Assembly: GCA_009379955.1 (NCBI GenBank)
Contig: WHST01000022.1
Coordinates: 1-64,000 of the forward strand
Direction of reading: 5' to 3'
DNA: 64,000 bases
Source: Streptosporangiales bacterium
GTDB taxonomy: Bacteria; Actinomycetota; Actinomycetes; Streptosporangiales; WHST01
The notes beneath the pieces were generated by a model. It was not told where the DNA came from, ran no database searches, and saw only the letters and a list, made by a program, of their open reading frames with translations. The position numbers and the translations under genes are program-made. Positions 1 through 8,341 of this stretch are shown here, piece after piece; position 1 is the first letter of the stretch; every line of letters begins with the position of its first letter.

Positions 1-146
1 GCATATCCGGCGGCAACAAGAACTGCTGGTCACGATCAACAGGTCGGAAATCCCTCGCCATCACAACATCCTGGCAACACAGTCCCGACACCACCAAGAT
101 CATCAAGCCGAGTCGCCCGAAAACGCAACAGCCTCCCTGACGCGGT

Positions 147-190
147 GGGGGTGCCCCTCACGGGGGCGGCGTCCGTGAGGTCGCACCCCC
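147..190 (-). terminator. Hairpin downstream of thiL
   Basis: A two-part inverted repeat lies just past the thiL stop codon. The outer arms are GGGGGTGC (147-154) and GCACCCCC (183-190); the inner arms are CCTCACGG (156-163) and CCGTGAGG (173-180), with a 9-nt loop. There is no clear T-run on the minus strand, so this is a GC-rich actinobacterial-type terminator candidate. The 146 bases before it show no recognisable gene. Confidence 0.5.
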
Positions 191-191
191 G

Positions 192-1118
192 TCAGTCGGC
201 GAAGCTGTCCCAGCCGGTGCCCTCGTACGTCGCTCCGTCGACGGTGACGCCCTCGCCGGCCGACACCCGCCCGACGACCAGCCAGCCCTCGGGCACGCCC
301 ACCTCGCCGGGGAACGTCGCGGCGAGGGCGTGGTCCTCACCGCCCGCCAGGATCCACGACAGCGGGTCCGCGCCGCCGAGCGCGGCCGCGACCTGCTCGA
401 ACGGCTCGGGAACCTCGAACGCCGCCGACGTGACGTCGATGGCGACCCCACCGGCCGCCGCGAGGTGACCGAGGTCCTGGACGAGGCCGTCGCTCACGTC
501 GCACATCGCGGTTGCCCCGGCGTCGGCGGCCTCGGGGCCGGCGGCGTACGGGGGCACCGGCCTGCGGTGGGCGTCGACCAGCACGCGGGGTGACCGGAAG
601 CCGTGGCTGAGCACCGCGAGTCCCGCGGCCGACCACCCGAGGCGTCCGCGTACGGCGACCACGTCACCGTCCCGCGCCCCGCCGCGGGTGACCGGCGCCC
701 GACCGCCGAGGTCGCCCAGGGCGGTCAGCGCCAGGATGACCTTGTCGCTGCGCACCACGTCGCCGCCGACGATCGCGGCGCCGGCGACCGTGCATTCCTC
801 CAGCAGGCCCTGCATCAGCTCGTCCGACCACGACGCCTCGAGGTCCGGCGGTGCGCCGAACCCGACGAGGAGGGCGGTCGCGCGCGCCCCCATCGCGGCG
901 ATGTCGGCGAGACACGCCGCCGCGACCCGGTGCCCGATGTCGGTGGCGGTCGACCAATCCCGGCGGAAGTGGCTCCCCTCCAGGTACATGTCGGTGCTCG
1001 CGACCACCCGCCCGTCCGGCGCGGTGACGACGGCCGAGTCGTCGCCGGGGCCGAGCTCGACATGACCGGCGGGGCCGATACGGCCCGTGACGCGGGCGAT
1101 CAGACCGAACTCGCCCAA
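192..1118 (-). CDS. thiL: Thiamine-monophosphate kinase
   Basis: ThiL phosphorylates thiamine monophosphate to thiamine diphosphate with ATP, the last step of cofactor synthesis. The 308 residues match the family length and have the PurM-like layout: GPGDDSAV near 23-30, a Met/Asp metal-site region around STDMYLEG (41-48), VGGD near 117-120, DVSDGL near 207-212 and GGEDHAL near 269. The start is a TTG at 1116-1118; reading further upstream gives no ATG, GTG or TTG before the in-frame stop at 1167, so TTG (or a rarer codon a few residues upstream) must be used. It is divergent from the small Lrp-type gene at 1195. Proximity to a DUF3515 gene and ddl is a known actinobacterial arrangement. Confidence 0.95.
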   Translation of the reverse strand: MGEFGLIARVTGRIGPAGHVELGPGDDSAVVTAPDGRVVASTDMYLEGSHFRRDWSTATDIGHRVAAACLADIAAMGARATALLVGFGAPPDLEASWSDELMQGLLEECTVAGAAIVGGDVVRSDKVILALTALGDLGGRAPVTRGGARDGDVVAVRGRLGWSAAGLAVLSHGFRSPRVLVDAHRRPVPPYAAGPEAADAGATAMCDVSDGLVQDLGHLAAAGGVAIDVTSAAFEVPEPFEQVAAALGGADPLSWILAGGEDHALAATFPGEVGVPEGWLVVGRVSAGEGVTVDGATYEGTGWDSFAD

Positions 1119-1194
1119 CTCCCCGATGGTGATGATGGCCTCCTGTGCCGCTAACGTGGCCCCTGCTCATCCGAACGGAGAAGGAGCGCGCTCC

Positions 1195-1428
1195 ATGGTT
1201 CAGGCGTACATCCTCATCCAGACCGACGTCGGCAAGGCAGCCGACGTCGCGCACGAGATCGCCGCGCTCAGCGGTGTCACGCTCGCCGAGGACGTCATCG
1301 GACCATACGACGTGATCGTCCGTGCGGAGGCGCGCAACGACGACGAGCTCGGCAAGCTCGTCGTGGCGCGCATCCAGCAGATCGACGGCATCGCCCGCAC
1401 GCTCACCTGCCCCGTGGTGCACATCTGA
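1195..1428 (+). CDS. Stand-alone Lrp/AsnC ligand-binding (RAM) domain protein
   Basis: This 77-residue protein is only the effector-binding half of an Lrp/AsnC regulator: a ferredoxin-like alpha-beta sandwich beginning VQAYILIQTDVG, with the GPYDVIVRAEA core near residues 40-50 and no helix-turn-helix. Stand-alone RAM proteins bind small molecules such as amino acids and oligomerise, but what this one senses cannot be read from sequence. The ATG at 1195 follows a strong ribosome binding site (GGAGAAGGAG, 1177-1186). An in-frame upstream start at 1087 would overlap thiL and add an unrelated N-terminus, so I reject it. It is followed closely by the DUF3515 lipoprotein gene and may be co-transcribed. 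Confidence 0.85.
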   Translation: MVQAYILIQTDVGKAADVAHEIAALSGVTLAEDVIGPYDVIVRAEARNDDELGKLVVARIQQIDGIARTLTCPVVHI

Positions 1429-1466
1429 GGGCAGGCATCGGCTCTCGCCTCCTTGCCGCCCTGGCC

Positions 1467-1889
1467 GTGACGGTGCTGCTGTGCGGCTGCGCCCGGACGC
1501 CCGAGGTGTCTCCACCCCGTCCCACGGGCCAGGCGGCGTCGGCGTGCCGGGCGCTGGCCGACCGGCTACCGGCGCGGGTGAGCGACGAGGAGCGCCGCGA
1601 GACCGACCCGTCCAGCCCGTTCACCGCGGCCTGGGGTGACCCGCCGATCACCGTGCGCTGCGGGGTGCGCAAGCCCGCCCAGCTCACCCCGACCGCGATG
1701 CTGTTCACGGTCGACGACGTCGACTGGCTGCCCCTGCCGCAGGACTCCGACGCGCCCACCAGGTTCTACGCCGTCGAGCGGCGCGCGTACGTGGAGGTCG
1801 TGGTCCCCGCCGAGCATGCCCCCGCCTCCGACGCCCTCGTCGACCTCGGCAAGGCCATCGCCGCCACCATCCCGAAGGACCCCGGCTGA
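1467..1889 (+). CDS. DUF3515 family putative lipoprotein
   Basis: This is a small secreted protein of the actinobacterial DUF3515 family, function unknown, often found near thiL and ddl. The GTG at 1467 gives 140 residues but only a clipped signal (TVLLCGCAR). Reading the frame upstream adds SRLLAALAVTVLLCGC, a proper lipoprotein signal with lipobox LCGC and a basic residue in front. The likeliest true start is therefore further upstream, possibly the CTG at 1425 that overlaps the stop of the preceding gene. Mature features include DDVDWLPLP and a conserved C-terminal helix ending GKAIAATIP. The protein is probably anchored on the outer face of the membrane. Confidence 0.75.
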   Translation: MTVLLCGCARTPEVSPPRPTGQAASACRALADRLPARVSDEERRETDPSSPFTAAWGDPPITVRCGVRKPAQLTPTAMLFTVDDVDWLPLPQDSDAPTRFYAVERRAYVEVVVPAEHAPASDALVDLGKAIAATIPKDPG

Positions 1890-1968
1890 TCTGTCAGCCA
1901 TCCATCGCCGCTGGTACGGCGACCTCGTCGTGGTGTCGGTCGCCTCGCAGCGCAGGTCGTCGGCGGAG

Positions 1969-2045
1969 CTTCACCTCACCGACCTGGACTTCACCTCGTC
2001 CCGGCACGAGGTGAAGTCCACGTTGATCACGTGAACGTGATCAAC
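1969..2045. repeat. 77-bp double-palindrome repeat, copy A
   Basis: The element contains two perfect hairpins: GGACTTCACCTCGT / ACGAGGTGAAGTCC (1986-2019, 6-nt loop) and GTTGATCACG / CGTGATCAAC (2022-2045, 4-nt loop), preceded by CTTCACCTCAC. An inverted, nearly identical 77-bp copy lies at 50916-50992. It sits between convergent genes (the DUF3515 gene and the crotonase) and could end transcription in both directions. The organisation resembles REP/BIME-type intergenic repeats. Confidence 0.8.
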
Positions 2046-2072
2046 CGGTGCGGGCGGCGAGCTCGTTGACGA

Positions 2073-2849
2073 TCACCTGGCGTGCTGCCACCGTGGCGCC
2101 CGCTTGTCCAGGAAGGCCCGCATGCCCTCCTTCGCGTCGGGTGACTGGCTCGTCGCCGCCATCACCTCGACGGCGTGGTCGTACGCCAGCCGCTGGTCGA
2201 GGCCGAGCTGCGCGTACAGGGTGCGTTTGCCGGCGGCCTTGCTCCACGCGCTGCCCCGCGTCGCGCGGCCAAGCAGCTCGTGGACGGCGTCGTCGAGCTC
2301 GGCGTCGGGCACGACGCTGTTGACGAGTCCCCACTCGACGGCGGTCGCCGCGTCGATCGTGTCACCGGTCAGCGCCAGCTCCATCGCGCGCTTGCGTCCG
2401 ACGTTCCTGCCGATGGCGACCATGGGTGTGTGGCAGAACCAGCCGCCCTTGCCGCCCGGTGCGGCGAAGGCCGCCGACTGCGCGGCGACCGCGAGGTCGC
2501 ACGTCGCGACGAGCTGGCAGCCCGCCGCGGTCGCGAGACCGTGGACACGCGCGACGACCGGCTGCGGCACGGACTGGATCGTGTTCATCAGCCGCGTGCA
2601 GACCTCGAGCATCCTGCGCACCTCGTCGCCGTCGCCCGCCGCGACGTCACGGAAGTCGTGACCGGAGCTGAAGACCGGCCCCTCGCCCGCGAGGACGACA
2701 CCGAGCGCATCGCCGTCACCGGTCTCCTCGAACGCCGCGAGCAGTTCGCGCATGTGCGCGGTCGACAACGCGTTCCTTCGTTCCGGGCGGTTCATCGTGA
2801 TCGTGACGAACTCCCCCGACCGTTCGACCTTCACCATCTCGTAGTCCAT
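2073..2849 (-). CDS. Enoyl-CoA hydratase/isomerase family protein, ECHDC3-like
   Basis: This is a crotonase-fold protein of 258 residues. MNRPERRNALS near the N-terminus and the oxyanion-hole region FSSGHD are typical of the family, and the SSGHD variant recalls the ECHDC3 group. The two positions that carry the catalytic glutamates in enoyl-CoA hydratase read Gln (AAGCQLVATCDLA) and Gly (AAPGGKGG). Classical hydration is therefore unlikely; isomerase, thioesterase-like or another CoA-ester role is possible. The ATG at 2849 gives the usual N-terminus; an in-frame ATG at 2894 adds 15 residues without family resemblance. The gene is divergent from the leader ORF at 2893. Substrate is not inferable. 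Confidence 0.85.
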   Translation of the reverse strand: MDYEMVKVERSGEFVTITMNRPERRNALSTAHMRELLAAFEETGDGDALGVVLAGEGPVFSSGHDFRDVAAGDGDEVRRMLEVCTRLMNTIQSVPQPVVARVHGLATAAGCQLVATCDLAVAAQSAAFAAPGGKGGWFCHTPMVAIGRNVGRKRAMELALTGDTIDAATAVEWGLVNSVVPDAELDDAVHELLGRATRGSAWSKAAGKRTLYAQLGLDQRLAYDHAVEVMAATSQSPDAKEGMRAFLDKRAPRWQHAR

Positions 2850-2892
2850 ACGCAGTAGTCTCGCCCAACCGACCGTGCGACCGGGAGAGGTC

Positions 2893-3015
2893 ATGGCTGA
2901 TCACCCCGCGTACCCCGCCGTCCTCCGCCGCTCCGCTCCTCGCTCACCTACGCGAGTCACGTCACTCACGGTGCACATCCTCGCTGCGATGCTCGCTTTG
3001 GATGACGGCTCATGA
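2893..3015 (+). CDS. Short leader ORF of the ATGA-coupled repeat, copy 1
   Basis: This is a 40-codon reading frame with a good ribosome binding site (GGGAGAGG, 2883-2890) in front of its ATG. The TGA at 3013-3015 overlaps the ATG of the following membrane-protein gene (ATGA at 3012). The peptide contains LRRSAPRSP in the middle and LAAMLA near the end, ending in GS. Closely similar peptides occur at 41788-41901 (minus strand) and 54283-54500, each also ending in ATGA. Part of the DNA is conserved almost base for base (CGCTCCGCTCCTCGCTCA, GCTGCGATGCTC), so it may spread as a DNA repeat. Translational coupling to the downstream gene is inferred; a function of the peptide itself is unknown. Confidence 0.65.
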   Translation: MADHPAYPAVLRRSAPRSPTRVTSLTVHILAAMLALDDGS

Positions 3016-4007
3016 ACTTCGAACCTCCGCAGCGCGACCCGCTGACCGACGCTCTCGGCGGACTCGTCCGCGACGGCACGCTCTCCGACCGGCAGGCGCA
3101 GCGGGTCGACGACACGCTGCGCGCCGCCGGCGTCGGTGCCCCTGCCGGCGCGGTGCCGCGGCAGGACGAACGCTCGGAACGATCCGTCACGGCCGCCGAG
3201 GTGCTGTCGTACCTCGGCGCCGCGCTCACGATCGGCGCACTCGTCCTGATCGTCGGCCTCTCCTGGGACCAGCTGGGACGCGCGGGGAAGGTCACCATCT
3301 GCACGTCCGCCACCGTCCTGCTCATCGCGGTGGCGTTCGCGGTGGCGCGGTGGTCGTCGTCGCTGTTCCGGAGCCGCACGTACGTCGTGGCGTCGGCCCT
3401 CGGCGCTCTCGCCGCCGTCGGCGCCGCGCTCACGGCCGGCGTCGCGGTCGACATCCCCCGCGGCGACGACCTGCTGCTGCCCGGCCTCGCCCTCGTGCTC
3501 GTCGGTACGGGAGCGTACGCGGTGTGGCGCGGCGCCCCGACGATCTGCGCGGTCTTCGCCGGTGGCCTGCTCATCGTCGGCGACCTGCTCGACCGGGCTC
3601 CCGACTGGTGGGACTCGAGCCTCGGGTACGGGCTCGCGTTCTACGCCTACGCGGTGCTGACGCTCGCGCTTGGCCGGCTGCTCCCCCACCCGCACGTGAC
3701 CGGCGTCCTCGCCGGCATCGTCGCCCTCGTCGCGTCCGAGGTGGCGACGGTCGACGAGCGTCCGGTCGTGGGGCTGCTGCTCGGCATCGTCGCGGTGGCC
3801 GGGATGTTCGCGCTCTTCTGGACGGCGCGGCGCTGGTGGTACGCCGCACTCGGCGTGCTCACCGCGCTGATCGTCCCGCCGACGGCGGTCGCCCAGATCT
3901 GGGGCGACGCCTCGATCGCCGCCGTGGTGCTGCTGGCGATCGGCGTGCTCCTGGTGGCCGCCGCGCTGGTGCTGGCGAAGCGTGGCGCCTTGCGCCGTCC
4001 GACCTGA
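3012..4007 (+). CDS. DUF2157-like polytopic membrane protein
   Basis: The protein has 331 residues: a soluble N-terminal part of about 60 residues including DGTLSDRQAQRVDD, followed by about nine hydrophobic segments such as VLSYLGAALTIGALVLIVGLS and LIVGLSWDQLGRAGKVT. This N-terminal helix-rich part followed by a multi-pass membrane region fits DUF2157-type proteins of unknown function. The start overlaps the stop of the leader ORF (ATGA) and has no ribosome binding site of its own, so expression probably depends on translational coupling. It is convergent with ddl, with a 4-bp gap between the stop codons. Confidence 0.75.
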   Translation: MNFEPPQRDPLTDALGGLVRDGTLSDRQAQRVDDTLRAAGVGAPAGAVPRQDERSERSVTAAEVLSYLGAALTIGALVLIVGLSWDQLGRAGKVTICTSATVLLIAVAFAVARWSSSLFRSRTYVVASALGALAAVGAALTAGVAVDIPRGDDLLLPGLALVLVGTGAYAVWRGAPTICAVFAGGLLIVGDLLDRAPDWWDSSLGYGLAFYAYAVLTLALGRLLPHPHVTGVLAGIVALVASEVATVDERPVVGLLLGIVAVAGMFALFWTARRWWYAALGVLTALIVPPTAVAQIWGDASIAAVVLLAIGVLLVAAALVLAKRGALRRPT

Positions 4008-4011
4008 CCGG

Positions 4012-5133
4012 TCAGCGGAGGCCGAGTGCGCGGCTCGACGCCAGCGTCACGAGGCGGTCGACCAGCGCCGGGTAGTCGAGACCCTGCGCGGCCCAGAGCT
4101 GCGGGAACATCGACATCGGCGTGAAGCCGGGCATGGTGTTGATCTCGTTGACCAGCAGCCGGCCGTCGTCGGCGTAGAAGAAGTCGACCCGCGCCAGGCC
4201 CTCGCACGACAGCGCCTCGAAGACGTCGACGGACATCGCGCTCGCACGCGCGGCGATGTCGGCGGGCACGTCGGCGGGGATGCGCAGGTCGAGGTGCTCC
4301 TCGTCGAGGTACTTGGCCTCGAAGTCGTAGAACTCGTGCTCGCTGCCGTACAGCACCTCGCCCGGCGCGGTCGCCTCCGGGGGGTCGTCGCCGAGTCCCT
4401 GCAGCACGCCGCACTCGATCTCGCGCCCCGCGACCATCGCCTCGACGAGCACCTTGGGGTCGTGTGTGCGCGCGAGCTCGATCGCGTCGACCGCCGCGGC
4501 GACGTCGCCGGCCTTGCTGACACCCATGCTCGACCCTGCCCGCGCGGGCTTCACGAACACGGGGAAACCGAGCTCGGCGACCTTCGCGAGCACGCCTTCG
4601 CGGTCGACGCGCCAGTCGCGGTCACGGATGACGACGTACGGCCCGACCTCGATGCCGTGACCCTGCAGCACGACCTTGGTGTAGTGCTTGTCCATCGACG
4701 CGGCGGACGCGAAGACCCCGGCACCGACGTACCTGATGCCCGCCATCTCGAACATGCCCTGGATCGTGCCGTCCTCGCCGTACGGACCGTGCAGCAACGG
4801 CAGGACGACGTCGACGGTGCCGAGCTCGCGCGGCACCTCGTCGCGGTCGAGCACGACGAGGCCGCGGTCGCCGCCGTCGGACGGGAGCACGATCTCCGCC
4901 CCGGTCGGGTCGACCTCGGGGAGCTTGCCGTCGGCGATCGCCAGCCGCTCCGGCTCCGCGGACGCCAGCACCCACCTACCGTCGTGCGCGATGCCCACCG
5001 GGAGGATCTCGTACCGGTCCGGGTCCATCGCCTGCATGACGCTGCCGGCGGTGGCGCACGAGATGGCGTGCTCGCTGCTGCGGCCGCCGAACACGACGGC
5101 CACCCGGATCTTCCGCGGTCGGTCACTACCCAT
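4012..5133 (-). CDS. ddl: D-alanine--D-alanine ligase
   Basis: Ddl joins two D-alanines with ATP to make the dipeptide used in peptidoglycan precursors, in the cytoplasm. The 373-residue form has FGGRSSEHAISC at the N-terminus, HGPYGEDGT, the ATP-grasp lysine in FVKPARAGSS, and the C-terminal ARVDFFY and LLVNEINTMPGFT metal and substrate motifs. I chose the ATG at 5133 because a TAGGGT box ends 7 nt upstream (5141-5146), a leaderless start; an upstream in-frame ATG at 5163 would lie before that transcription start. The gene lies 48 bp downstream of the UbiB-like gene on the same strand. Confidence 0.96.
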   Translation of the reverse strand: MGSDRPRKIRVAVVFGGRSSEHAISCATAGSVMQAMDPDRYEILPVGIAHDGRWVLASAEPERLAIADGKLPEVDPTGAEIVLPSDGGDRGLVVLDRDEVPRELGTVDVVLPLLHGPYGEDGTIQGMFEMAGIRYVGAGVFASAASMDKHYTKVVLQGHGIEVGPYVVIRDRDWRVDREGVLAKVAELGFPVFVKPARAGSSMGVSKAGDVAAAVDAIELARTHDPKVLVEAMVAGREIECGVLQGLGDDPPEATAPGEVLYGSEHEFYDFEAKYLDEEHLDLRIPADVPADIAARASAMSVDVFEALSCEGLARVDFFYADDGRLLVNEINTMPGFTPMSMFPQLWAAQGLDYPALVDRLVTLASSRALGLR

Positions 5134-5140
5134 GCCGGCG

Positions 5141-5146
5141 ACCCTA
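5141..5146 (-). promoter_or_regulatory. Leaderless promoter -10 box of ddl
   Basis: On the minus strand TAGGGT is followed by exactly 7 nt and then the ATG of ddl. This matches the actinobacterial leaderless arrangement, in which transcription starts at the first base of the start codon. No Shine-Dalgarno sequence is present. No good -35 was picked out. Confidence 0.6.
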
Positions 5147-5181
5147 CCCCGAGCGATGTCCACCCTCGGCAGCCCTGTTCG

Positions 5182-7107
5182 TCACCTGGCTCTCAGGATC
5201 GACGTGAGGACGCGGAGGGTGAGAGCGCCGCCGCCGAGGAGGAGGACGTACGCGATCAGGTGGTAGAGGCCGAGCGTCGGGGTCACCGGCGGTCCCTCCG
5301 CAGAGCCGAGCAGGATCACGCCGACGATGCCGGCGGCGGTGGCGAGCAGGGTCAGCAGGGTCTGGTGGACCAGTCGGGTCACGAAGCGGCGGTCACGGTC
5401 GTCGGCGAGCACCCGCGTGCCGCTCGACAGGCGTCCGTGCTCGAGCGCACTGGTGAGCCGGTCCAGCCGCCGCGGCAGCCGCCGGATCAGCGGGAGCAGG
5501 TTGACGACCTCGGCCATCGCCGTGGCACGCAGGGAGTCAGGGCGCAGCGTCTGGTGCAGGTGCGCGGCGGCGAACGCCCGCGACTCGTCGACGATGTCGA
5601 ACCCGGGAGCGAGCCGGGCGAGCGTGCCCTCCACGGTGGCGAGCGCACGGAACACCGCGGCCAGCTCGGGCGGAACGGACACGCCGTAGCGGGTCACGAG
5701 CCGGAAGAGGTCGGTGAACATGTCGACGTCGACCGCGACGCCGGGACCCAGGTGCCGGGCCATGAACCGCCCGATCCCCCGCTCGAGCGCCGTCTCGTCG
5801 ATGTCCTCCGGACGGTCCGCGACGTCGACCAGGGCGTCGCTGAGCGCGAGGGCGTCGCCGTTGTCCACCGCGAGGAGCATGCGCTGCAGGACGCCGCGCA
5901 GCCCGGCGTCGAGCCGTCCCACGGAGCCGAAGTCGAGCAGGCCCAGGCGTCCGTCGCGCAGCAGCATGAGGTTGCCCGGGTGCGGGTCGGCGAGGAACAC
6001 ACCGTCGAGCATGATCTGCGTCAGCAGGGTGTGCAGCAGCGTGCGCGCGAGTGCGGTGCGGTCGAGGCCGCGTTCCTCGATGATCGGCTCGGCGCGGTCG
6101 AGGGGCAGGCCGTCGAGGTAGTCCATGACCAGGACGCGGCTGGTGCACAGCTCGGTGTGGACGCCGGCCATGACGACGTCGTCGTAGCTGCGCGCCGCAG
6201 CGACCCGCTTCATGTTGCGCGCCTCGACCGTGAAGTCGAGCTCCTCGAGGAGCGCCTCCGCGTACCCGTCGGCGAGCACCCTGATGCCGATGGCACGCGC
6301 CCAGGAGGCACGCTGGTCCAGCATCCGCGCGATGCGCAGGGTGATGTCGAGGTCGCCGATGACGATTCGCCCGATGCCGGGGCGCTGCGTCTTGACGACG
6401 ACCTCGGCGCCGGAGCGCAGGCGGGCGCGGTGGACCTGGCCGATGGACGCCGCGGCGAGCGGTTCGTGGTCGAACTCGGCGAACGCGTCCTCGACGGGGC
6501 CGAGCTCCTCGACGAGCAGCTCCTCCAGCTCCGCCCACTCGACCGGTGCCACGTGGCTGTGCAGCCGGCTCAGCTCATGGGTGAACTCCGGCGGCAGCAG
6601 GTCGTGCCTGGTCGACAGGATCTGACCGAACTTGACGAACGCGACCCCGGCCTCCTCGAGCGCGAGCCTGAGCTGCCTGGCCAGCTCCGCCCGCTGCTGG
6701 ATGGTCGGCTTGCGCCGCCCGGTCGTGTAGCCGCTCAGGCCGTGCCGGACGGCGATCCGGCTGACCTGGGCGTACCTCCTGGTCCTGCGCCGCCAGTCGC
6801 GGAACGCGCGGTACCAGCGCAGCGGCCTCGGCATCGATCCGACCGGGGCGACGACCTCGCCGACCATCAGCAGGACCATCGCGGCCAACATCCCGATCCC
6901 GACCCACAAGATGACGAACGGCCATCCCTCGCCCTGGACGCGCTGACCCAGCGCGACCGCCGACGTCGCCACGCCCACGAGCCCGGCGACGACGAGACGC
7001 ACCGGGCCCGCCCGAAGCTCGAGCAGGCGCCTGGCGGCGACACTGAGGATGACGACCCACACGGCGATGAAACCGGCGGTGAGCAGGAGGTCTACGGCAC
7101 GCACCAT
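5182..7107 (-). CDS. AarF/UbiB family protein kinase-like membrane protein
   Basis: This is a 641-residue member of the ABC1/AarF/UbiB atypical kinase family. Two or three transmembrane helices lie in the first 90 residues ([19 protein letters not shown] and a second after GEGWP). They are followed by the KxGQ-type motif [14 protein letters not shown], the Ala-rich nucleotide loop [11 protein letters not shown], the lysine in VVVKTQRPG, the catalytic-type DPHPGN and the metal motif LLDFGSVG. Two more membrane helices lie at the C-terminus ([19 protein letters not shown] and [15 protein letters not shown]). UbiB proteins support isoprenoid-lipid or quinone metabolism through ATPase activity; the target here is not inferable. 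The ATG at 7107 begins the membrane segment. Confidence 0.9.
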   Translation of the reverse strand: MVRAVDLLLTAGFIAVWVVILSVAARRLLELRAGPVRLVVAGLVGVATSAVALGQRVQGEGWPFVILWVGIGMLAAMVLLMVGEVVAPVGSMPRPLRWYRAFRDWRRRTRRYAQVSRIAVRHGLSGYTTGRRKPTIQQRAELARQLRLALEEAGVAFVKFGQILSTRHDLLPPEFTHELSRLHSHVAPVEWAELEELLVEELGPVEDAFAEFDHEPLAAASIGQVHRARLRSGAEVVVKTQRPGIGRIVIGDLDITLRIARMLDQRASWARAIGIRVLADGYAEALLEELDFTVEARNMKRVAAARSYDDVVMAGVHTELCTSRVLVMDYLDGLPLDRAEPIIEERGLDRTALARTLLHTLLTQIMLDGVFLADPHPGNLMLLRDGRLGLLDFGSVGRLDAGLRGVLQRMLLAVDNGDALALSDALVDVADRPEDIDETALERGIGRFMARHLGPGVAVDVDMFTDLFRLVTRYGVSVPPELAAVFRALATVEGTLARLAPGFDIVDESRAFAAAHLHQTLRPDSLRATAMAEVVNLLPLIRRLPRRLDRLTSALEHGRLSSGTRVLADDRDRRFVTRLVHQTLLTLLATAAGIVGVILLGSAEGPPVTPTLGLYHLIAYVLLLGGGALTLRVLTSILRAR

Positions 7108-7203
7108 GAGATCACCCCACACGGTCCCGGTTGCGTCTCGGTTGCGGCGACCTTGACCGGATGCGGGGCGACACGCGGCCGTCCCGCCGGGCAGCATGGG
7201 GTG

Positions 7204-8331
7204 ATGAACTCCAACCACGCCGCACCGCCCGGCCGCGCCGCAGACACTATCCTCGTCGCCGCCGGCCGGCCGCCCCGGACGCCCGACGCCCCCCTCAACC
7301 CGCCGCTCGTGCTCGCCTCCCCGTACGCGGCGGGCGGCGAGCACGAGTACGGCAGGCTCGGGAGCCCGGTCTGGGAGGCCTTCGAGGAGGTGCTCGGCGC
7401 GCTCGAGGGTGGCCAGGCCCTGGCGTTCGCCTCCGGCATGGCCGCGGCGAACGCGGTGCTCGACACGGTGCCGGACGGCGGCACGGTCGTCGCACCGCGG
7501 CACGCGTACAACGGCGTGCTCACCCTCCTCGACCGGGCGGCCACGCGCGGCCGCGTCAAGGTCGTCACCGTCGACGTCGCCGACGGCGCTGCCGTCCGCG
7601 AGGCGTGCGCCGGGGCGTCGATGCTGTGGCTGGAGTCCCCGACCAACCCCGCGCTCGAGGTCGCCGACATCCCCGCGGCCTGCGCCGCCGCGCGCGACCA
7701 CGGCTGCACCGTCGTCGTCGACAACACCTTCGCCACGCCGCTCCTGCAGCGCCCGCTCGACCTCGGGGCCGACGTCGTCGTGCACTCCGCGAGCAAGTAC
7801 CTCGCGGGGCACAGCGACCTGGTGCTCGGCGCGGTCGTCACCCGCGACGACGCGCTGCACGACCACGTCGACTCCGTCCGCAGGTCCGCCGGCGCGATCG
7901 CCGGACCGTTCGAGACGTGGCTCGCGCTGCGCGGCATGCGCACGCTCCACCTCCGGATGGAACGCGCCCAGGCGAACGCCGCCGCGCTCGCGGAACGCCT
8001 CGCCGCCCACCCCACCGTCGTACGCGTGCGCTACCCCGGGCTCCCCGACGACCCCGGGCACGCGCGCGCCACGGCGCAGATGGACGGCTACGGCGCCATC
8101 GTCTGCCCGGAGCTCGCCGACGCCGCCGCGGCCGACTCGCTGTGCGCGGGGGTGAGGCTGTGGGCGCACGCCACCAGCCTCGGCGGCGTGGAGTCGACCC
8201 TCGAACGCCGCCGTCGCTGGTCCGGCGAGCCCGACACCATCCCCGCGGGCCTGGTACGCCTCAGCGTCGGCGTCGAGCACGTCGACGACCTGTGGGCCGA
8301 TCTCGCCCAGGCACTCGACGCGATCGGCTGA
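7204..8331 (+). CDS. PLP-dependent trans-sulfuration enzyme (cystathionine gamma-lyase/synthase family)
   Basis: This is a 375-residue Cys/Met-metabolism PLP enzyme. Visible family features are the YGRLGSPVWEAFE region (cofactor-phosphate and substrate contacts), FASGMAAANAV, LESPTNP, the aspartate in VVDNTFATP and the PLP lysine in VHSASKYLAGHSD. It ends with the RLSVGVEHVDDL signature. Such enzymes cleave or make cystathionine or act as methionine gamma-lyases or O-acylhomoserine sulfhydrylases; the exact reaction cannot be settled from motifs. It is slightly shorter than the usual 380-400 residues. It is divergent from the UbiB-like gene and convergent with gpsA (10-bp gap). Confidence 0.9.
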   Translation: MNSNHAAPPGRAADTILVAAGRPPRTPDAPLNPPLVLASPYAAGGEHEYGRLGSPVWEAFEEVLGALEGGQALAFASGMAAANAVLDTVPDGGTVVAPRHAYNGVLTLLDRAATRGRVKVVTVDVADGAAVREACAGASMLWLESPTNPALEVADIPAACAAARDHGCTVVVDNTFATPLLQRPLDLGADVVVHSASKYLAGHSDLVLGAVVTRDDALHDHVDSVRRSAGAIAGPFETWLALRGMRTLHLRMERAQANAAALAERLAAHPTVVRVRYPGLPDDPGHARATAQMDGYGAIVCPELADAAAADSLCAGVRLWAHATSLGGVESTLERRRRWSGEPDTIPAGLVRLSVGVEHVDDLWADLAQALDAIG

Positions 8332-8341
8332 CGGGACGTCG

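Noticed and set aside
5182-8280. A minus-strand frame of 1032 codons containing the UbiB-like protein
   Set aside because: The first 391 codons are antisense to the PLP enzyme; the family begins at 7107.
3982-8331. A 1449-codon open frame on the plus strand ending in the trans-sulfuration enzyme
   Set aside because: Only the last 375 codons encode a recognisable protein; the rest is the antisense of ddl and the UbiB-like gene, kept open by high GC.
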